Notes under the pieces: generated by a model
The model's input: the letters and a program-made list of their open reading frames with translations, nothing else
Told to the model about the DNA's origin: nothing
The model's database searches: none
Source of the DNA: Sphingobacterium tenebrionis
Lineage (GTDB): Bacteria; Bacteroidota; Bacteroidia; Sphingobacteriales; Sphingobacteriaceae
DNA length: 64,000 nucleotides
Assembly (NCBI RefSeq): GCF_037126265.1
Contig: NZ_JAYLLN010000017.1
Location: forward strand, 5,975-69,974
Direction of reading: 5' to 3'
Made by a program: the position numbers and the translations under genes
Shown: piece after piece, positions 1 through 8,679 of the stretch
Position numbering within the stretch: position 1 is the first letter of the stretch
Layout: each line of letters starts with the position of its first letter

Positions 1-570
1 GAACAGATCGATCCGACTGGCAAGGGATTGATGATTATCGATCAATGGGATATCATGCTGCTTGGCAATAGCTACGATCTCTTTTTGAATCTGATCATAC
101 CAATCCCGAGTCCCCGATAAAAAACGAGGATGACCACTGAAAATCGGCGTCATCTTACAGATATAGAATTCCACGGCGGGATTGTTCTGCCAGAAAAGTG
201 ATAATAGTTGATGATAATCTTTTCTGAATTCCATCTGATAATTAGGCCAATTCCGCGGATCGGTATCATTTAATCCAAGCGCGATAACCACGATATCAGG
301 CTGGAACTCCAACGCTGCTTTTAATTCTTCAGATTTTAAATAGGGGTTATGCCCATGCTGGAGCAATGTAGCCCCATTTCTCCCAAAATTTTCAACGATA
401 TAATCTTCACCCAATAAGGACTGAAGTTGGTCTGGATAGGATTTTCCCTTGGCCAATCCATAGCCTTTGGTAACCGAATCACCGATACAGGCCACCTTCT
501 TTTTTTGTTGGGCAAGAAGGAGTTGAATGGAAAAGAGGAATATAAGAATGGAACTAAGATACGGCTTCAT
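1..570 (-). CDS. SGNH/GDSL hydrolase, likely sialate O-acetylesterase (3' end outside window)
   Basis: This is a secreted esterase of the SGNH fold; 190 codons are visible and the C-terminus runs off the left edge. The ATG at 568-570 opens a type I signal peptide ending in LLLAQ. Block I is CIGDSVTKGYG, block II is NFGRNGATLL and block III is ALGLND, so Ser, Gly and Asn of the catalytic set are present; the DxxH block should lie outside. The start overlaps the end of the upstream MFS gene by 17 bp. Placement in a sialic acid operon suggests removal of O-acetyl groups from sialic acids. The fold is well supported, the substrate is inferred from context. Confidence 0.8.
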   Translation of the reverse strand, partial: MKPYLSSILIFLFSIQLLLAQQKKKVACIGDSVTKGYGLAKGKSYPDQLQSLLGEDYIVENFGRNGATLLQHGHNPYLKSEELKAALEFQPDIVVIALGLNDTDPRNWPNYQMEFRKDYHQLLSLFWQNNPAVEFYICKMTPIFSGHPRFLSGTRDWYDQIQKEIVAIAKQHDIPLIDNHQSLASRIDLF

Positions 571-1780
571 GTGACTTTGGTCTTAAAACGGCTAATTGAA
601 TGATCAGCACCAAGAGCACGATACCTGCCAAAAGGGCAAAATCACTTCCCAAACGGCCTTCATCGGCAGATGCACCTAAGATCTTTGTAATGTATGCACC
701 AGCAAAAACACCGACCATATTCATGATCCCATAAGCGGTTGCTCTGTATTTGGAAGATACAAACTGGCAAAGGATCGGCATATTATTGGCGTCGAACATG
801 CCAAATCCAAACCCGAACATCAAACCTGCTGCGACGATTGCATAGACATTGTCGCCAAATCCCATCAGGATCACGGCAGGGATGGTCAAGGCCAAGCCAA
901 TGGCACTGGTATAGATCCTTCCTTTAATGTTTTTCTGTATCCAACGGTCGGATAATATTCCCCCCAGGATGACCCCAAAGAAGGAGGATAGCGCAATGGT
1001 AATGGTGGCCAATGGGCCAGCTTGTTCCATCGGGATATGCAGGTTTTCAGAGAAAAGGGTTGGCAGCCAATTCTTCGTTGCCCATCCCGGCAGACTGGGG
1101 ATGGCAAAATATAATAGGATGACCCAAAACGCAATATTGGAAAATAGCACCGATAAGCCTTTCCATACAGGTACTTTTTCCTTTACTAGGGTGTTGGTTT
1201 CGCTGCGGTGCGGAGCCTCTTGAAGGAAGAAGATCAATATAAAGGAATATATAATCCCGATCAGTCCGAAGAGGATAAAGGTATAATGCCAGGAATAGGA
1301 GGCAGCGACGGTGGCACCAAATCCCCCTAAGGCCTGTCCAAAATAAAACCCGGTCATGTGTATACCTATGGCCAGTGATCTGGTCTTGTCGGAATGGTAA
1401 TCGGCGATTAAAGATAAACCTGCAGGGATGTATAGGGCTTCACTAACGCCCATAATAGCCCGTAGGGCATATAATTGTTCGTAGGTATCTGCATAGCCCA
1501 TAGCCATGGTTACGGCCGACCATACAAACAGACTCCCCACGATCAACCATTTTCTGTTCCATTTGTCGGCTACAATACCCGCTACCGGGCTCATAAATCC
1601 ATAGATCCATAAAAAGATAGCCATGAGGTTGCCAAATACGGCGGCACTCTCCAATTCAGAAATATCCAGGGCCATCGCTGGTCGCATGGTCGATAGAATT
1701 TGCCTATCCATGTAGTTCAGAAGAGCCACAAACCATAATAATCCGACAATCACCCAAGGATATTTTCTGCTATTTTTCAT
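554..1780 (-). CDS. MFS transporter, probable sialic acid importer
   Basis: A 408-residue inner-membrane permease of the major facilitator superfamily with about 12 hydrophobic segments. The loop 2-3 signature GIVADKWNRKW is clear, and the N-terminus (LNYMDRQILS) resembles anion:cation symporters such as hexuronate and sialate carriers. It lies 12 bp after the kelch mutarotase gene and overlaps the esterase gene, so it belongs to one operon with nanA. Import of N-acetylneuraminate is inferred from this setting; the sequence alone shows only an organic-anion type MFS protein. Confidence 0.8.
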   Translation of the reverse strand: MKNSRKYPWVIVGLLWFVALLNYMDRQILSTMRPAMALDISELESAAVFGNLMAIFLWIYGFMSPVAGIVADKWNRKWLIVGSLFVWSAVTMAMGYADTYEQLYALRAIMGVSEALYIPAGLSLIADYHSDKTRSLAIGIHMTGFYFGQALGGFGATVAASYSWHYTFILFGLIGIIYSFILIFFLQEAPHRSETNTLVKEKVPVWKGLSVLFSNIAFWVILLYFAIPSLPGWATKNWLPTLFSENLHIPMEQAGPLATITIALSSFFGVILGGILSDRWIQKNIKGRIYTSAIGLALTIPAVILMGFGDNVYAIVAAGLMFGFGFGMFDANNMPILCQFVSSKYRATAYGIMNMVGVFAGAYITKILGASADEGRLGSDFALLAGIVLLVLIIQLAVLRPKSHEAVS

Positions 1781-1792
1781 GGTAGTAAAAAA

Positions 1793-2914
1793 TTATTTTA
1801 ATTGCCCCAATAAGATCTGATCTGTTCTTACGCCGGCTTTGATCTCCCCCGAAGGAATAATCAATAAATCTTGATGTAATAGGGCAGTTGTCGTTACTGT
1901 TCCTGCTGATGGTAATGCTGCTAATGTTTTCCAGGTCAAATCACTTAGGTTTAACGCCAATGCCTGGCGTTCAAAACCAGGATGGTTCACCAAGATATTG
2001 TTTTTGGCGGTAATAAGGCTATCCTTTTTAGAAGGATCGCTATTTAAGTTGATGTTGGCGATGGCCTGTTCTACCTGATGGAAAGTACGGGCATCATCTC
2101 CTGAAAACAATAGGAGATGGTTTTTATATAATACACCGGTTCCTGCAGCCATCGGCTTTGCTAATCTACTGATTGCTTTTATTTCCTTGCTGCCTATATT
2201 CACTTCAAGGACCTGATCGTAGATATCGCTCTTGGCATTCACATTCTTCTTTCTACCCCCAACGATATATATCTTTTCTTTTCCGTCGGCCAACACTACA
2301 GCATTGGAAATCGGGTAGGGCAGGGTCAGGAATTCTTGCCAGCCCTTATTATCTTGATCGATTTGATAGCAATATATCTTATTGGAAACCAATTCGGCAT
2401 TTTCCCCACCAACGAAATAAAGTTTGTCCGAAAGATGCACAAGCCCAGCGTTGGTCAACGCTAAGGGCAACTCGGATAGTTCTTCCGTTTTCAGCTCCTT
2501 ATTTTCCGAGATCGAATAGGCTTGGAAGTTCTTGATAGCTCCAGTAGAGTCTTCTCCACCAGCTCTATAAAGCTTATCATCCATAACCACATTGGCCGCG
2601 TAGGCAATTTCCCTATCCAAAGCAATTTCTTCTTTGAACTGCAATTCCTTTCCTACGATATCATAGAGGTAAATGGAGTTGTGATAATTCTTTTTACCAC
2701 CCTCCCAAGGCATTCCGTCAGGAAAATTTGCGCCTCCAGCAATAAGTAACTTATCCTGTAGTATGCCGGTAACAGGACCTGCAAGACCCAGATGCGCCTT
2801 TTCTTCCTGCATAGGCAGGTTTGCCGAAGGTAGCCATTGTACTGCTAAGGATGTGTTTTTCGGTTCACATCCCGTTAATAGTATGGTCATGATCATAAAC
2901 CCGATGTTTCGCAT
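1793..2914 (-). CDS. nanM: N-acetylneuraminate epimerase-like kelch protein (cyclically permuted mutarotase family)
   Basis: A 373-residue kelch beta-propeller lipoprotein. The N-terminus has a lipobox ending ILLTGC, so it is probably anchored outside the cytoplasmic membrane. The characteristic stretch GGANFPDGMPWEGGKK and repeated GG-hydrophobic blade motifs match the NanM/YjhT mutarotases, which interconvert sialic acid anomers. I chose the ATG at 2912-2914, which overlaps the nanA stop codon in a TGATG junction; a TTG one codon earlier is also open. The tight coupling to nanA supports the sialic acid role. Confidence 0.85.
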   Translation of the reverse strand: MRNIGFMIMTILLTGCEPKNTSLAVQWLPSANLPMQEEKAHLGLAGPVTGILQDKLLIAGGANFPDGMPWEGGKKNYHNSIYLYDIVGKELQFKEEIALDREIAYAANVVMDDKLYRAGGEDSTGAIKNFQAYSISENKELKTEELSELPLALTNAGLVHLSDKLYFVGGENAELVSNKIYCYQIDQDNKGWQEFLTLPYPISNAVVLADGKEKIYIVGGRKKNVNAKSDIYDQVLEVNIGSKEIKAISRLAKPMAAGTGVLYKNHLLLFSGDDARTFHQVEQAIANINLNSDPSKKDSLITAKNNILVNHPGFERQALALNLSDLTWKTLAALPSAGTVTTTALLHQDLLIIPSGEIKAGVRTDQILLGQLK

Positions 2915-3837
2915 CAACGAATTGATTTAAAATGTTCAAAACCGAGGTCAGCCACATCTGCTTGGAATAAGGCAAACTGCTCCTCTGTCATATTGGCAAT
3001 AGGTAAGCGGAATGTTCCACAATCCAAACCTATTAATTTCATATAGGCCTTTCCGGTTGCAATACCTCCATATTTGCCCAATAACCGGATCATATCGATC
3101 GATTTTTGCTGAAGGGCATTGGCGTTCTGGAAATCAGAATTTTCATAGGCTTCCATAAGGTCCAAGTAAAGCGGGGCGGCGTAATTATACGTACTGCCCA
3201 CTGCACCTTTAGATCCAAGGATTAGGGAAGATAACATGTTTTCATCTCTTCCCCATAACATATCATATTTTCTGTTCTTAAAATTTAAACAGGAAAGGAA
3301 ATCCATAAAATCTTCATGGGTATATTTTATGCCTTTAAAGGTTGGAATCTGTTCATCGATTTCTTGCAAAAGGTCGATCATGTTGAAGGTTCCACCCGTC
3401 AAAACCGGGATATGGTAATAGTAGAATGCAGTCTTTGGCGCAGCAGAAGCAATTTCCTGGCAGCATTTGGCCAATTGTTTTACGTTGGCCGGTTTGAAAT
3501 AATAGGGGGAGGTAAAGGAAATGGCATCTGCACCTTCCTGTTCCGCTATTCTTGCCAATTCTTGGCATTCTTTCACATTTGTTCCTCCAAGAAACATCAT
3601 CAACGCAAAATCATCATCGCTTTTGGTTAGGGCAGTCCATGCTTTTAAGGTGGCTACTTTTTCCTGGAAGGTTAGGGATACACCCTCACCCGTAGATCCG
3701 CAGATGAATGCTCCTTTAATCTGGTTCTTTTTTAAAGAATCATAGTAAGAAGGGATGAGTTCTAGGTTCAATTCGCCTTGTTCGTCGAATGGGGTAAAAG
3801 GGGCAGCAATTAATCCTTCAATTTTTTTATTAAGCAT
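2914..3837 (-). CDS. nanA: N-acetylneuraminate lyase
   Basis: A cytoplasmic class I aldolase of 307 residues in the DapA/NanA family, cleaving N-acetylneuraminate to N-acetylmannosamine and pyruvate. The carboxylate-binding GSTGEG is at residues 47-52, the catalytic tyrosine falls in YYHIP at about residue 141, and the Schiff-base lysine is K171 in GIKYTHEDF. The length matches bacterial NanA. It is the first gene of a leftward operon with nanM, an MFS gene and an esterase, and is divergent from a FadR-type regulator. The shared DapA fold leaves slight room for another keto-acid aldolase, but the neighbours argue for NanA. Confidence 0.92.
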   Translation of the reverse strand: MLNKKIEGLIAAPFTPFDEQGELNLELIPSYYDSLKKNQIKGAFICGSTGEGVSLTFQEKVATLKAWTALTKSDDDFALMMFLGGTNVKECQELARIAEQEGADAISFTSPYYFKPANVKQLAKCCQEIASAAPKTAFYYYHIPVLTGGTFNMIDLLQEIDEQIPTFKGIKYTHEDFMDFLSCLNFKNRKYDMLWGRDENMLSSLILGSKGAVGSTYNYAAPLYLDLMEAYENSDFQNANALQQKSIDMIRLLGKYGGIATGKAYMKLIGLDCGTFRLPIANMTEEQFALFQADVADLGFEHFKSIR

Positions 3838-3899
3838 GGGTTCTGAAATTTTCTCAGGGTAAATGTTACGTTTTGTTCTAATTGATTAATATTTGATTA

Positions 3900-3907
3900 C
3901 AAACATA
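3900..3907 (-). promoter_or_regulatory. Candidate -7 box for the nan operon
   Basis: TATGTTTG on the minus strand fits the Bacteroidota -7 consensus TAnnTTTG. It lies 63 bp upstream of the nanA ATG. No convincing -33 TTTG is found at the usual distance, so confidence is low. Confidence 0.35.
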
Positions 3908-3938
3908 TTTTTGCCTAAATGGTTCTGGTCTGTAATTT

Positions 3939-3951
3939 TTATACCTTATAC
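3939..3951 (-). promoter_or_regulatory. Tandem GTATAA motifs, possible NanR-type operator
   Basis: Two GTATAA motifs 7 bp apart read on the minus strand (3939-3944 and 3946-3951), just upstream of the candidate nan -7 box. E. coli NanR, a GntR/FadR-family repressor of sialic acid genes, binds tandem GGTATA repeats; the adjacent regulator gene here is of that family. In an AT-rich spacer two short motifs can occur by chance. Confidence 0.3.
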
Positions 3952-4090
3952 ATGTTTAATAATCGAATATATTTTATAAATTAGATTATGTCATACATAT
4001 AATGATTTCAAATGTAAGACTTAATGTTTTACTTCCAAATTTTTTTTTGATATAATTGTACCTTTTAACATTAACTATTTAAATGCACAT

Positions 4091-4801
4091 ATGGAGTATC
4101 CGAATGAGAATATGGGGAAAATAGGCACCATAGACACCTCCAGTTTAGTCGACAAAGCAGAGGAACGCATTGTTCAATATATCCAAGAGAACAAGATGGT
4201 CATTGGTGATGTATTGCCCAAGGAGTTGGATCTTGCGCTTAATCTAGGGGTAAGTCGGACCGTCATCCGGGAAGCTCTTTTACGCCTGAAGACTATCGGG
4301 TTGGTGGAGTCCAAAAAACATAAGGGTGCAGTATTGCGCAATCCGGATGTATTGGGATCATTACGTAAAGTATTCCATCCATCTATTTTGGATGATGCTA
4401 CCCTGAAGGATATGTTCGAACTTCGATTGGGATTAGAGGTCGGGATGGCCGATTTCATCGTAAAGAATATCACTGATGAGGATATCAAGGAACTAGAAGA
4501 TATTGCGAACCAGGTAGGGTCGGGTGATACGGCGCAGACCTGGCAGGTGGAAGATGAGATCAGATTCCATAGCAAATTGTATAAGATTTCTAAAAATAGG
4601 ATCCTGTTGGAGCTACAGGTGATGCTGATGCCGATTTTCAATTATGTTCATGAAAGTGGCCTATTATCGAGTGAGGTGGTGACGGGAGATTTTGTTTCCC
4701 ATAAGGAATTGGTGGAAGTATTGAAAACGCGCGATGCAGATGCTTACCGGAATGCCATTCGGAAACATTTGAACAACCACTTCAAGAGGATTTTAGGCTA
4801 A
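4091..4801 (+). CDS. GntR/FadR-family transcriptional regulator of the sialic acid operon
   Basis: A 236-residue regulator with an N-terminal winged helix (recognition region GVSRTVIREALLRL, about residues 53-66) and a C-terminal FCD ligand-binding domain. Histidines in RFHSKLYKIS, VSHKELVEV and IRKHLNNHF are in the positions that bind a metal in FCD proteins. It is divergent from nanA across a 253-bp spacer, the classical place for a local repressor. The ligand is probably sialic acid or an amino sugar from the pathway; that is inference. Confidence 0.88.
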   Translation: MEYPNENMGKIGTIDTSSLVDKAEERIVQYIQENKMVIGDVLPKELDLALNLGVSRTVIREALLRLKTIGLVESKKHKGAVLRNPDVLGSLRKVFHPSILDDATLKDMFELRLGLEVGMADFIVKNITDEDIKELEDIANQVGSGDTAQTWQVEDEIRFHSKLYKISKNRILLELQVMLMPIFNYVHESGLLSSEVVTGDFVSHKELVEVLKTRDADAYRNAIRKHLNNHFKRILG

Positions 4802-4839
4802 GTTTGTTTCGTACAGGCTACTTACTGCAAGTGAGGTGT

Positions 4840-4901
4840 AAGTGATGTGTAAGTGAGTTGTAAGTGACTTTATGCACTTATATCTTGCTTACATCCTGCT
4901 T
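4840..4901 (+). repeat. Degenerate GTAAGTG-rich long hairpin
   Basis: Arms 4840-4866 and 4875-4901 enclose an 8-nt loop. About 18 of 27 positions form Watson-Crick pairs and five more are G.U wobbles if transcribed from the plus strand; four do not pair. The left arm shares GTGTAAGTGAGTTGTAAGT with the perfect hairpin at 34519-34580. It follows the regulator gene by about 40 bp with no clear T-run, so a terminator role is doubtful. Confidence 0.55.
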
Positions 4902-4941
4902 AGAATTTACATACATAGCGAATGAAAATCGAAGCTACTTC

Positions 4942-5090
4942 GACATTGGAAGGAACAGCGTCATTGCGAGAAACAGCGACATTGCGACATACAGCGTCAT
5001 TGCGAGGAACGAAGCAATCTTTACACTAATCGAAAGATTGCTTCGTCGTACCTCCTCGCAATGACGAGATAGCCTCCTCGCAATGACGAG
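4942..5090. repeat. Dispersed hairpin repeat, simple form, with truncated-unit ladder
   Basis: The stretch between the regulator and the DUF4136 gene (4802-5156) has no gene. It holds an A arm (4996-5020, GTCATTGCGAG..GCAATCT) facing a B arm (5035-5065) as an imperfect palindrome; each arm can also fold by itself through ATTGC/GCAAT. To the left, truncated copies of CATTGCG start at 4943, 4962, 4980 and 4998, spaced 18-19 bp. To the right one truncated copy lies at about 5072-5089. The inner C/C' class seen at other loci is absent here. Confidence 0.9.
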
Positions 5091-5096
5091 AGAATA

Positions 5097-5125
5097 TAAA
5101 AAAAGCCAAGCATACCGCTTGGCTT
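5097..5125 (-). terminator. Rho-independent terminator of the DUF4136 gene
   Basis: A 9-bp stem, AAGCCAAGC paired with GCTTGGCTT (5103-5111 and 5117-5125), has a 5-nt loop and is followed on the minus strand by a run of T residues. It lies about 30 bp past the stop of the DUF4136 gene. Confidence 0.8.
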
Positions 5126-5156
5126 AATTTATATTATATAAAATTCGGACTTTCTA

Positions 5157-5714
5157 CTATTTAATTGGATATTCCTTGAAAATACCTTGAACCACTTCCG
5201 GTAATTTATTGATCGCTTTTTCTGGAGCTTTGATCTCTCCCGATCCACGAGCTTGCCATACCACGGAATTTGTTCTTCTATCCACCGCTTCTATGATCAA
5301 ATGCGAATACCGGTATTTTTCCTTTCCGATAGGATAGGAAGGGCTCATGTAATAGCCCCAAGGACGGTACCATCCCCAGCCGCCCCAGCCACCCATGTGG
5401 CCATAGACCATACGGCTCTTGTTATTGACGATGGTCACATAGCGAAATAGGATATCCGGATCGTTCTTGCTGTATTGCATACCACGGGCTGCTAATTCCC
5501 GATTCGCTGCAGAAAGGATGTTCTCTCGCGCAATATCATTGTTGAAATAGTTTTTCGACAAGGAATCTACAGGCGGTAACCATCCATATGTTTTATATTG
5601 TGAAAAGTCTAATTGCTGCACCCTCGTCATGTTATAATTGTACGAGGCACAGGAAGCCAGGAATAACACGATTCCTGCCATGAAAAAAGTCCTAAGCGTC
5701 TTCATAATTCTCAT
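5157..5714 (-). CDS. DUF4136 domain lipoprotein
   Basis: A 185-residue predicted lipoprotein with a lipobox ending FLASC, followed by a DUF4136 domain. Typical family features are the early D-F-x-x-Y-K-T-Y-x-W segment and the late strand SHLIIEAVDRRTNSVVWQ. A Gly/Trp/Tyr-rich stretch (GHMGGWGGWGWYRPWGYY) lies in the middle. Family members are envelope proteins of unknown function. The ATG at 5714 is used; a second ATG three codons later is possible. It is monocistronic, with its own terminator. Confidence 0.85.
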   Translation of the reverse strand: MRIMKTLRTFFMAGIVLFLASCASYNYNMTRVQQLDFSQYKTYGWLPPVDSLSKNYFNNDIARENILSAANRELAARGMQYSKNDPDILFRYVTIVNNKSRMVYGHMGGWGGWGWYRPWGYYMSPSYPIGKEKYRYSHLIIEAVDRRTNSVVWQARGSGEIKAPEKAINKLPEVVQGIFKEYPIK

Positions 5715-5754
5715 TTTTTTAATTAGACTACATGGGTTGCTAAACGTTTAATGG

Positions 5755-7395
5755 CTAGAAAGAAAATTTTGCGACCAATGGCATGGCCCTTCCGGGACCA
5801 AATGCTTTCGGACTAACCCTCAAAATTGGTGGCGCTTGGAAGCGCTTGAACTCTGCATTGTTCAATAACTTATTGACCCGTAGAACCGTTGCTTCATCAA
5901 AGCCCAAGGCAATCACTTCGGTATATGGTTTTTCCTTTTCGATCAATTGGTAAAGTATGCTATCCAAGATGTCGTATTCCGGAAGGGAATCCGAATCTTT
6001 TTGACCAGGGCGAAGTTCTGCGGAAGGCGGTTTTACGATGGTGTTCAATGGGATGATCTCCCGGTCCCTATTGATGTATTTTGCCAATTGATAGGCCTGG
6101 GTTTTGTACACATCACCGATCACGGATAAGGAACCCGCCATATCGCCATACAAGGTTCCGTATCCCACAGCAGCCTCACTTTTATTGGATGTGTTCAATA
6201 AGATGTTTCCGAATTTGTTGGATAGGGCCATCAATAAGGTTCCACGCGTGCGAGCCTGGATGTTCTCTTCGGTGGTATCAGGGTTCCGACCTTCAAATGC
6301 TGGAGCCAATGTTGCCTCAAAAGCCGCTGCAATGTCTTTTATCGGAAGGATGAGCTTTTGGCATCCGGTGTTTTCCACTAAATCCAAGGCATCCTTCAAG
6401 GAATGGTCGCTGGAGTAAATGGAAGGCATCAAGACCGACAGCACGTTTTCTGCGCCCAAAGCTTCACAGGCAAGAGCGGCTACCAAGGCAGAATCCAAAC
6501 CTCCGGAAAGCCCTAGAACGGCTTTCTGAAATCCTGATTTCTGGAAATAATCCCTTAAACCCAGGATGATCGCATCATGGATCAATGCAATTTCCTGATG
6601 TTCTACGGATTGATGCGCCTGCTCACTGTGCAGATCAATGCCTTTTAATTCCACAAATTGTAGGTCTTCTTCAAAGCTTTTCATTTCGCTTACCAATTCA
6701 CCTTTTCTGTTGAGGGCCAAAGAACGGCCATCGAAAATAATATCCGTATGGGCGCCCACCTGATTTACATAAATCAGCGGGGCATTCCCTTTGATGACAT
6801 TCCTGCTCAATACGTTTTTCCGATTTTCGAAATGGGTATAGGAAAAAGGGGATGCCGCAATATTGATGATCAAGTCGGGATGTTCCTTAGCAAGGTCCTG
6901 CATCAGGTCGCCAACATAGGAGTTTGGTCCATCATCATCCCAAAGATCCTCACAGACGGTTAATGCAATCGTGAGATCCTTGAACTTGATGCAATTACTT
7001 GACGGATTAGGCTCGAAATAACGGTATTCATCAAAGACGTCGTAATCTGGTAATAGGCTTTTCTTGACCACTTGTTTCACCTCGCCATCTGCCAATAAAA
7101 GGGCAGCATTGAACAAAGGTTTTCCTTCGGCATCCTTGTTAGGGACTGGTGCTCCAATGATACAGGCAATGCCTTCACAATATTTTGCGATTTCATCCAC
7201 GCTGGCATAACAAGCCTTAAGGAAGGCGGTATTTCGTAGTAGATCTTTGGCTGGATATCCCCCAATTGCCAATTCTGCAAAGACGATCAGTTCTGCCCCT
7301 TGTTCCTTGGCATCCGTTATAGCCTTTACTATTTTTTTTGTGTTCTGTTCGAAATTACCGATATGATAGTTTAGTTGAGCTAATGCAATCTTCAT
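5755..7395 (-). CDS. nadE: Glutamine-dependent NAD+ synthetase
   Basis: A 546-residue two-domain enzyme converting deamido-NAD to NAD with ATP and glutamine-derived ammonia. The N-terminal nitrilase-type glutaminase domain has the E-K-C triad at E41 (FAELAIGGYP), K112 (KSLLPDY) and C148 (LTVCEDLW). The C-terminal ATP-pyrophosphatase domain has the P-loop SGGLDS at 297-302. The length fits the short bacterial glutamine-dependent type. It is flanked by terminator-like hairpins on both sides and is likely transcribed alone. Confidence 0.95.
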   Translation of the reverse strand: MKIALAQLNYHIGNFEQNTKKIVKAITDAKEQGAELIVFAELAIGGYPAKDLLRNTAFLKACYASVDEIAKYCEGIACIIGAPVPNKDAEGKPLFNAALLLADGEVKQVVKKSLLPDYDVFDEYRYFEPNPSSNCIKFKDLTIALTVCEDLWDDDGPNSYVGDLMQDLAKEHPDLIINIAASPFSYTHFENRKNVLSRNVIKGNAPLIYVNQVGAHTDIIFDGRSLALNRKGELVSEMKSFEEDLQFVELKGIDLHSEQAHQSVEHQEIALIHDAIILGLRDYFQKSGFQKAVLGLSGGLDSALVAALACEALGAENVLSVLMPSIYSSDHSLKDALDLVENTGCQKLILPIKDIAAAFEATLAPAFEGRNPDTTEENIQARTRGTLLMALSNKFGNILLNTSNKSEAAVGYGTLYGDMAGSLSVIGDVYKTQAYQLAKYINRDREIIPLNTIVKPPSAELRPGQKDSDSLPEYDILDSILYQLIEKEKPYTEVIALGFDEATVLRVNKLLNNAEFKRFQAPPILRVSPKAFGPGRAMPLVAKFSF

Positions 7396-7430
7396 ATGTA
7401 TGTGTTTAAGGTAAAATTAAACATAAATTT

Positions 7431-7471
7431 TAAAAAAATAAGGCGGCACCCAAGGGAATAGGTACCGCCTT
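7431..7471 (-). terminator. Rho-independent terminator of the FKBP-fold lipoprotein gene
   Basis: An 11-bp stem with one mismatch (7440-7450 with 7461-7471, GGCGG..CCGCC core) and a 10-nt loop is followed on the minus strand by an A/T tract at 7431-7439. It separates the upstream lipoprotein gene from nadE. Confidence 0.8.
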
Positions 7472-7498
7472 ATACTATATAAGTATGAATTGTTGAGC

Positions 7499-8128
7499 TT
7501 ATATATTTTTGATATCGATTACTTCGACCTCGTATTCTACTGGAGAATCTTTAGGAACAATCACTTTACCCGAATTATCTTTTCTTTCTCTATTGTCGTA
7601 TACAATTGGAGAAGGAGCAATAAACTTGAATTTAGTTCCTTTTTTGATTCCATTAGGAACCAGTCCGTATAAAATATCTGTTCCATTGATCGTTACGTTT
7701 CTTGGAAGGAATGCTCTGATCCAAGCTTGAGTAACATTGATATTGGAGTTTGGATTCAAATAGAATTGTTGAGCAGTACCTGTAGCATCTTCAAACACTT
7801 CACCAGTCAATAATAATTTACCTTTGTATTTTACCGTGATCTGAGGAGAGATGAAAGAGGAACCTTGAAGTACATATTCATACGATTCGTCTGTTGCTGG
7901 CGTAAGGATATCCAAATACATGCCTACTGAATCATTGTAATAACGATTGTCTGAATAATTTTCCGCTGCATAAGCTGCTAGGATCGGCTTTTGTTTATTC
8001 ATTGTGGAATCGTAACGAGCTTTTTCTTTTGCATAATCCCAACCATCATCAATGGTATCATTCTTCATACATGAAGTGATACTGATAACTCCCAACAAAG
8101 CAATGATTAATAGTCTAAAGTTTTTCAT
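7499..8128 (-). CDS. FKBP-type peptidyl-prolyl isomerase lipoprotein
   Basis: A 209-residue lipoprotein (lipobox VISITSC). The C-terminal half resembles an FKBP domain: ITVKYKGKLLLTGEVFED matches the V-x-Y-x-G-x-L-x-x-G-x-x-F-D pattern, and a late segment, FIAPSPIVYDNRE, corresponds to the I-P-x-x-L-x-Y region. Such proteins are thought to help envelope protein folding in Bacteroidota. It stands 77 bp downstream of the thioredoxin-like gene and ends in its own terminator. Isomerase activity is uncertain because several active-site residues differ. Confidence 0.72.
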   Translation of the reverse strand: MKNFRLLIIALLGVISITSCMKNDTIDDGWDYAKEKARYDSTMNKQKPILAAYAAENYSDNRYYNDSVGMYLDILTPATDESYEYVLQGSSFISPQITVKYKGKLLLTGEVFEDATGTAQQFYLNPNSNINVTQAWIRAFLPRNVTINGTDILYGLVPNGIKKGTKFKFIAPSPIVYDNRERKDNSGKVIVPKDSPVEYEVEVIDIKNI

Positions 8129-8205
8129 AAAATGTTATAAGTATTGTGAATATTAAAGGAGATAACGCATAATCGTATCAATGTGCTACACCTAATCTGT
8201 TAAAA

Positions 8206-8679
8206 TTATAAAATATTTAACATTTGCTTTATACTTATATAGTTAAATTTTCTTTGGGTCACCTTGAAATCACGGTCTAAAAAGAGACTGGTTGGGAATG
8301 TTGGCTTTTTCGAATCCTGCATCAATAAACGAAACAACTGATGGTATTGACCTGTTTTTTTTACGGTTTGGGGGTTTGTATAAAGTACCCCATCGAAGTA
8401 AATACTGTCCAGAGATTCGGCATCCATTTCTACTGCATAATAGTGTTCATTGAGCTTTTGAATCACTTTCGGATCCTTAAACGTTTCTCTTTGCATTTTT
8501 TTGCAATAGCTGCACCATTCCGTATGGAAAAATAAAAATACCGGTTTAGGGTTCCTTTCGAGCGAATCGCTGAGCTGCTCGAAAGGAATCCAGTTGATGG
8601 CTTCTTTGGTCAAAGGCTGCGCCTTAATTTCCCAAGAAATCAAGCCGATGAATAATATGCCTATTTGTAACAGTTTCAT
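8206..8679 (-). CDS. Exported thioredoxin-like protein
   Basis: A 157-residue protein with a signal peptide (cleavage near WEIKAQ) and a thioredoxin-like fold. The redox motif is WCSYC in FFHTEWCSYCKKMQRETF, followed by the family-typical region where a catalytic thioredoxin turns to KDPKVIQKLN. It is probably periplasmic. Its ATG overlaps the last base of the TonB receptor stop codon, so it is translationally coupled to the receptor. A role in metal or disulfide handling linked to the receptor substrate is inference. Confidence 0.8.
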   Translation of the reverse strand: MKLLQIGILFIGLISWEIKAQPLTKEAINWIPFEQLSDSLERNPKPVFLFFHTEWCSYCKKMQRETFKDPKVIQKLNEHYYAVEMDAESLDSIYFDGVLYTNPQTVKKTGQYHQLFRLLMQDSKKPTFPTSLFLDRDFKVTQRKFNYISIKQMLNIL

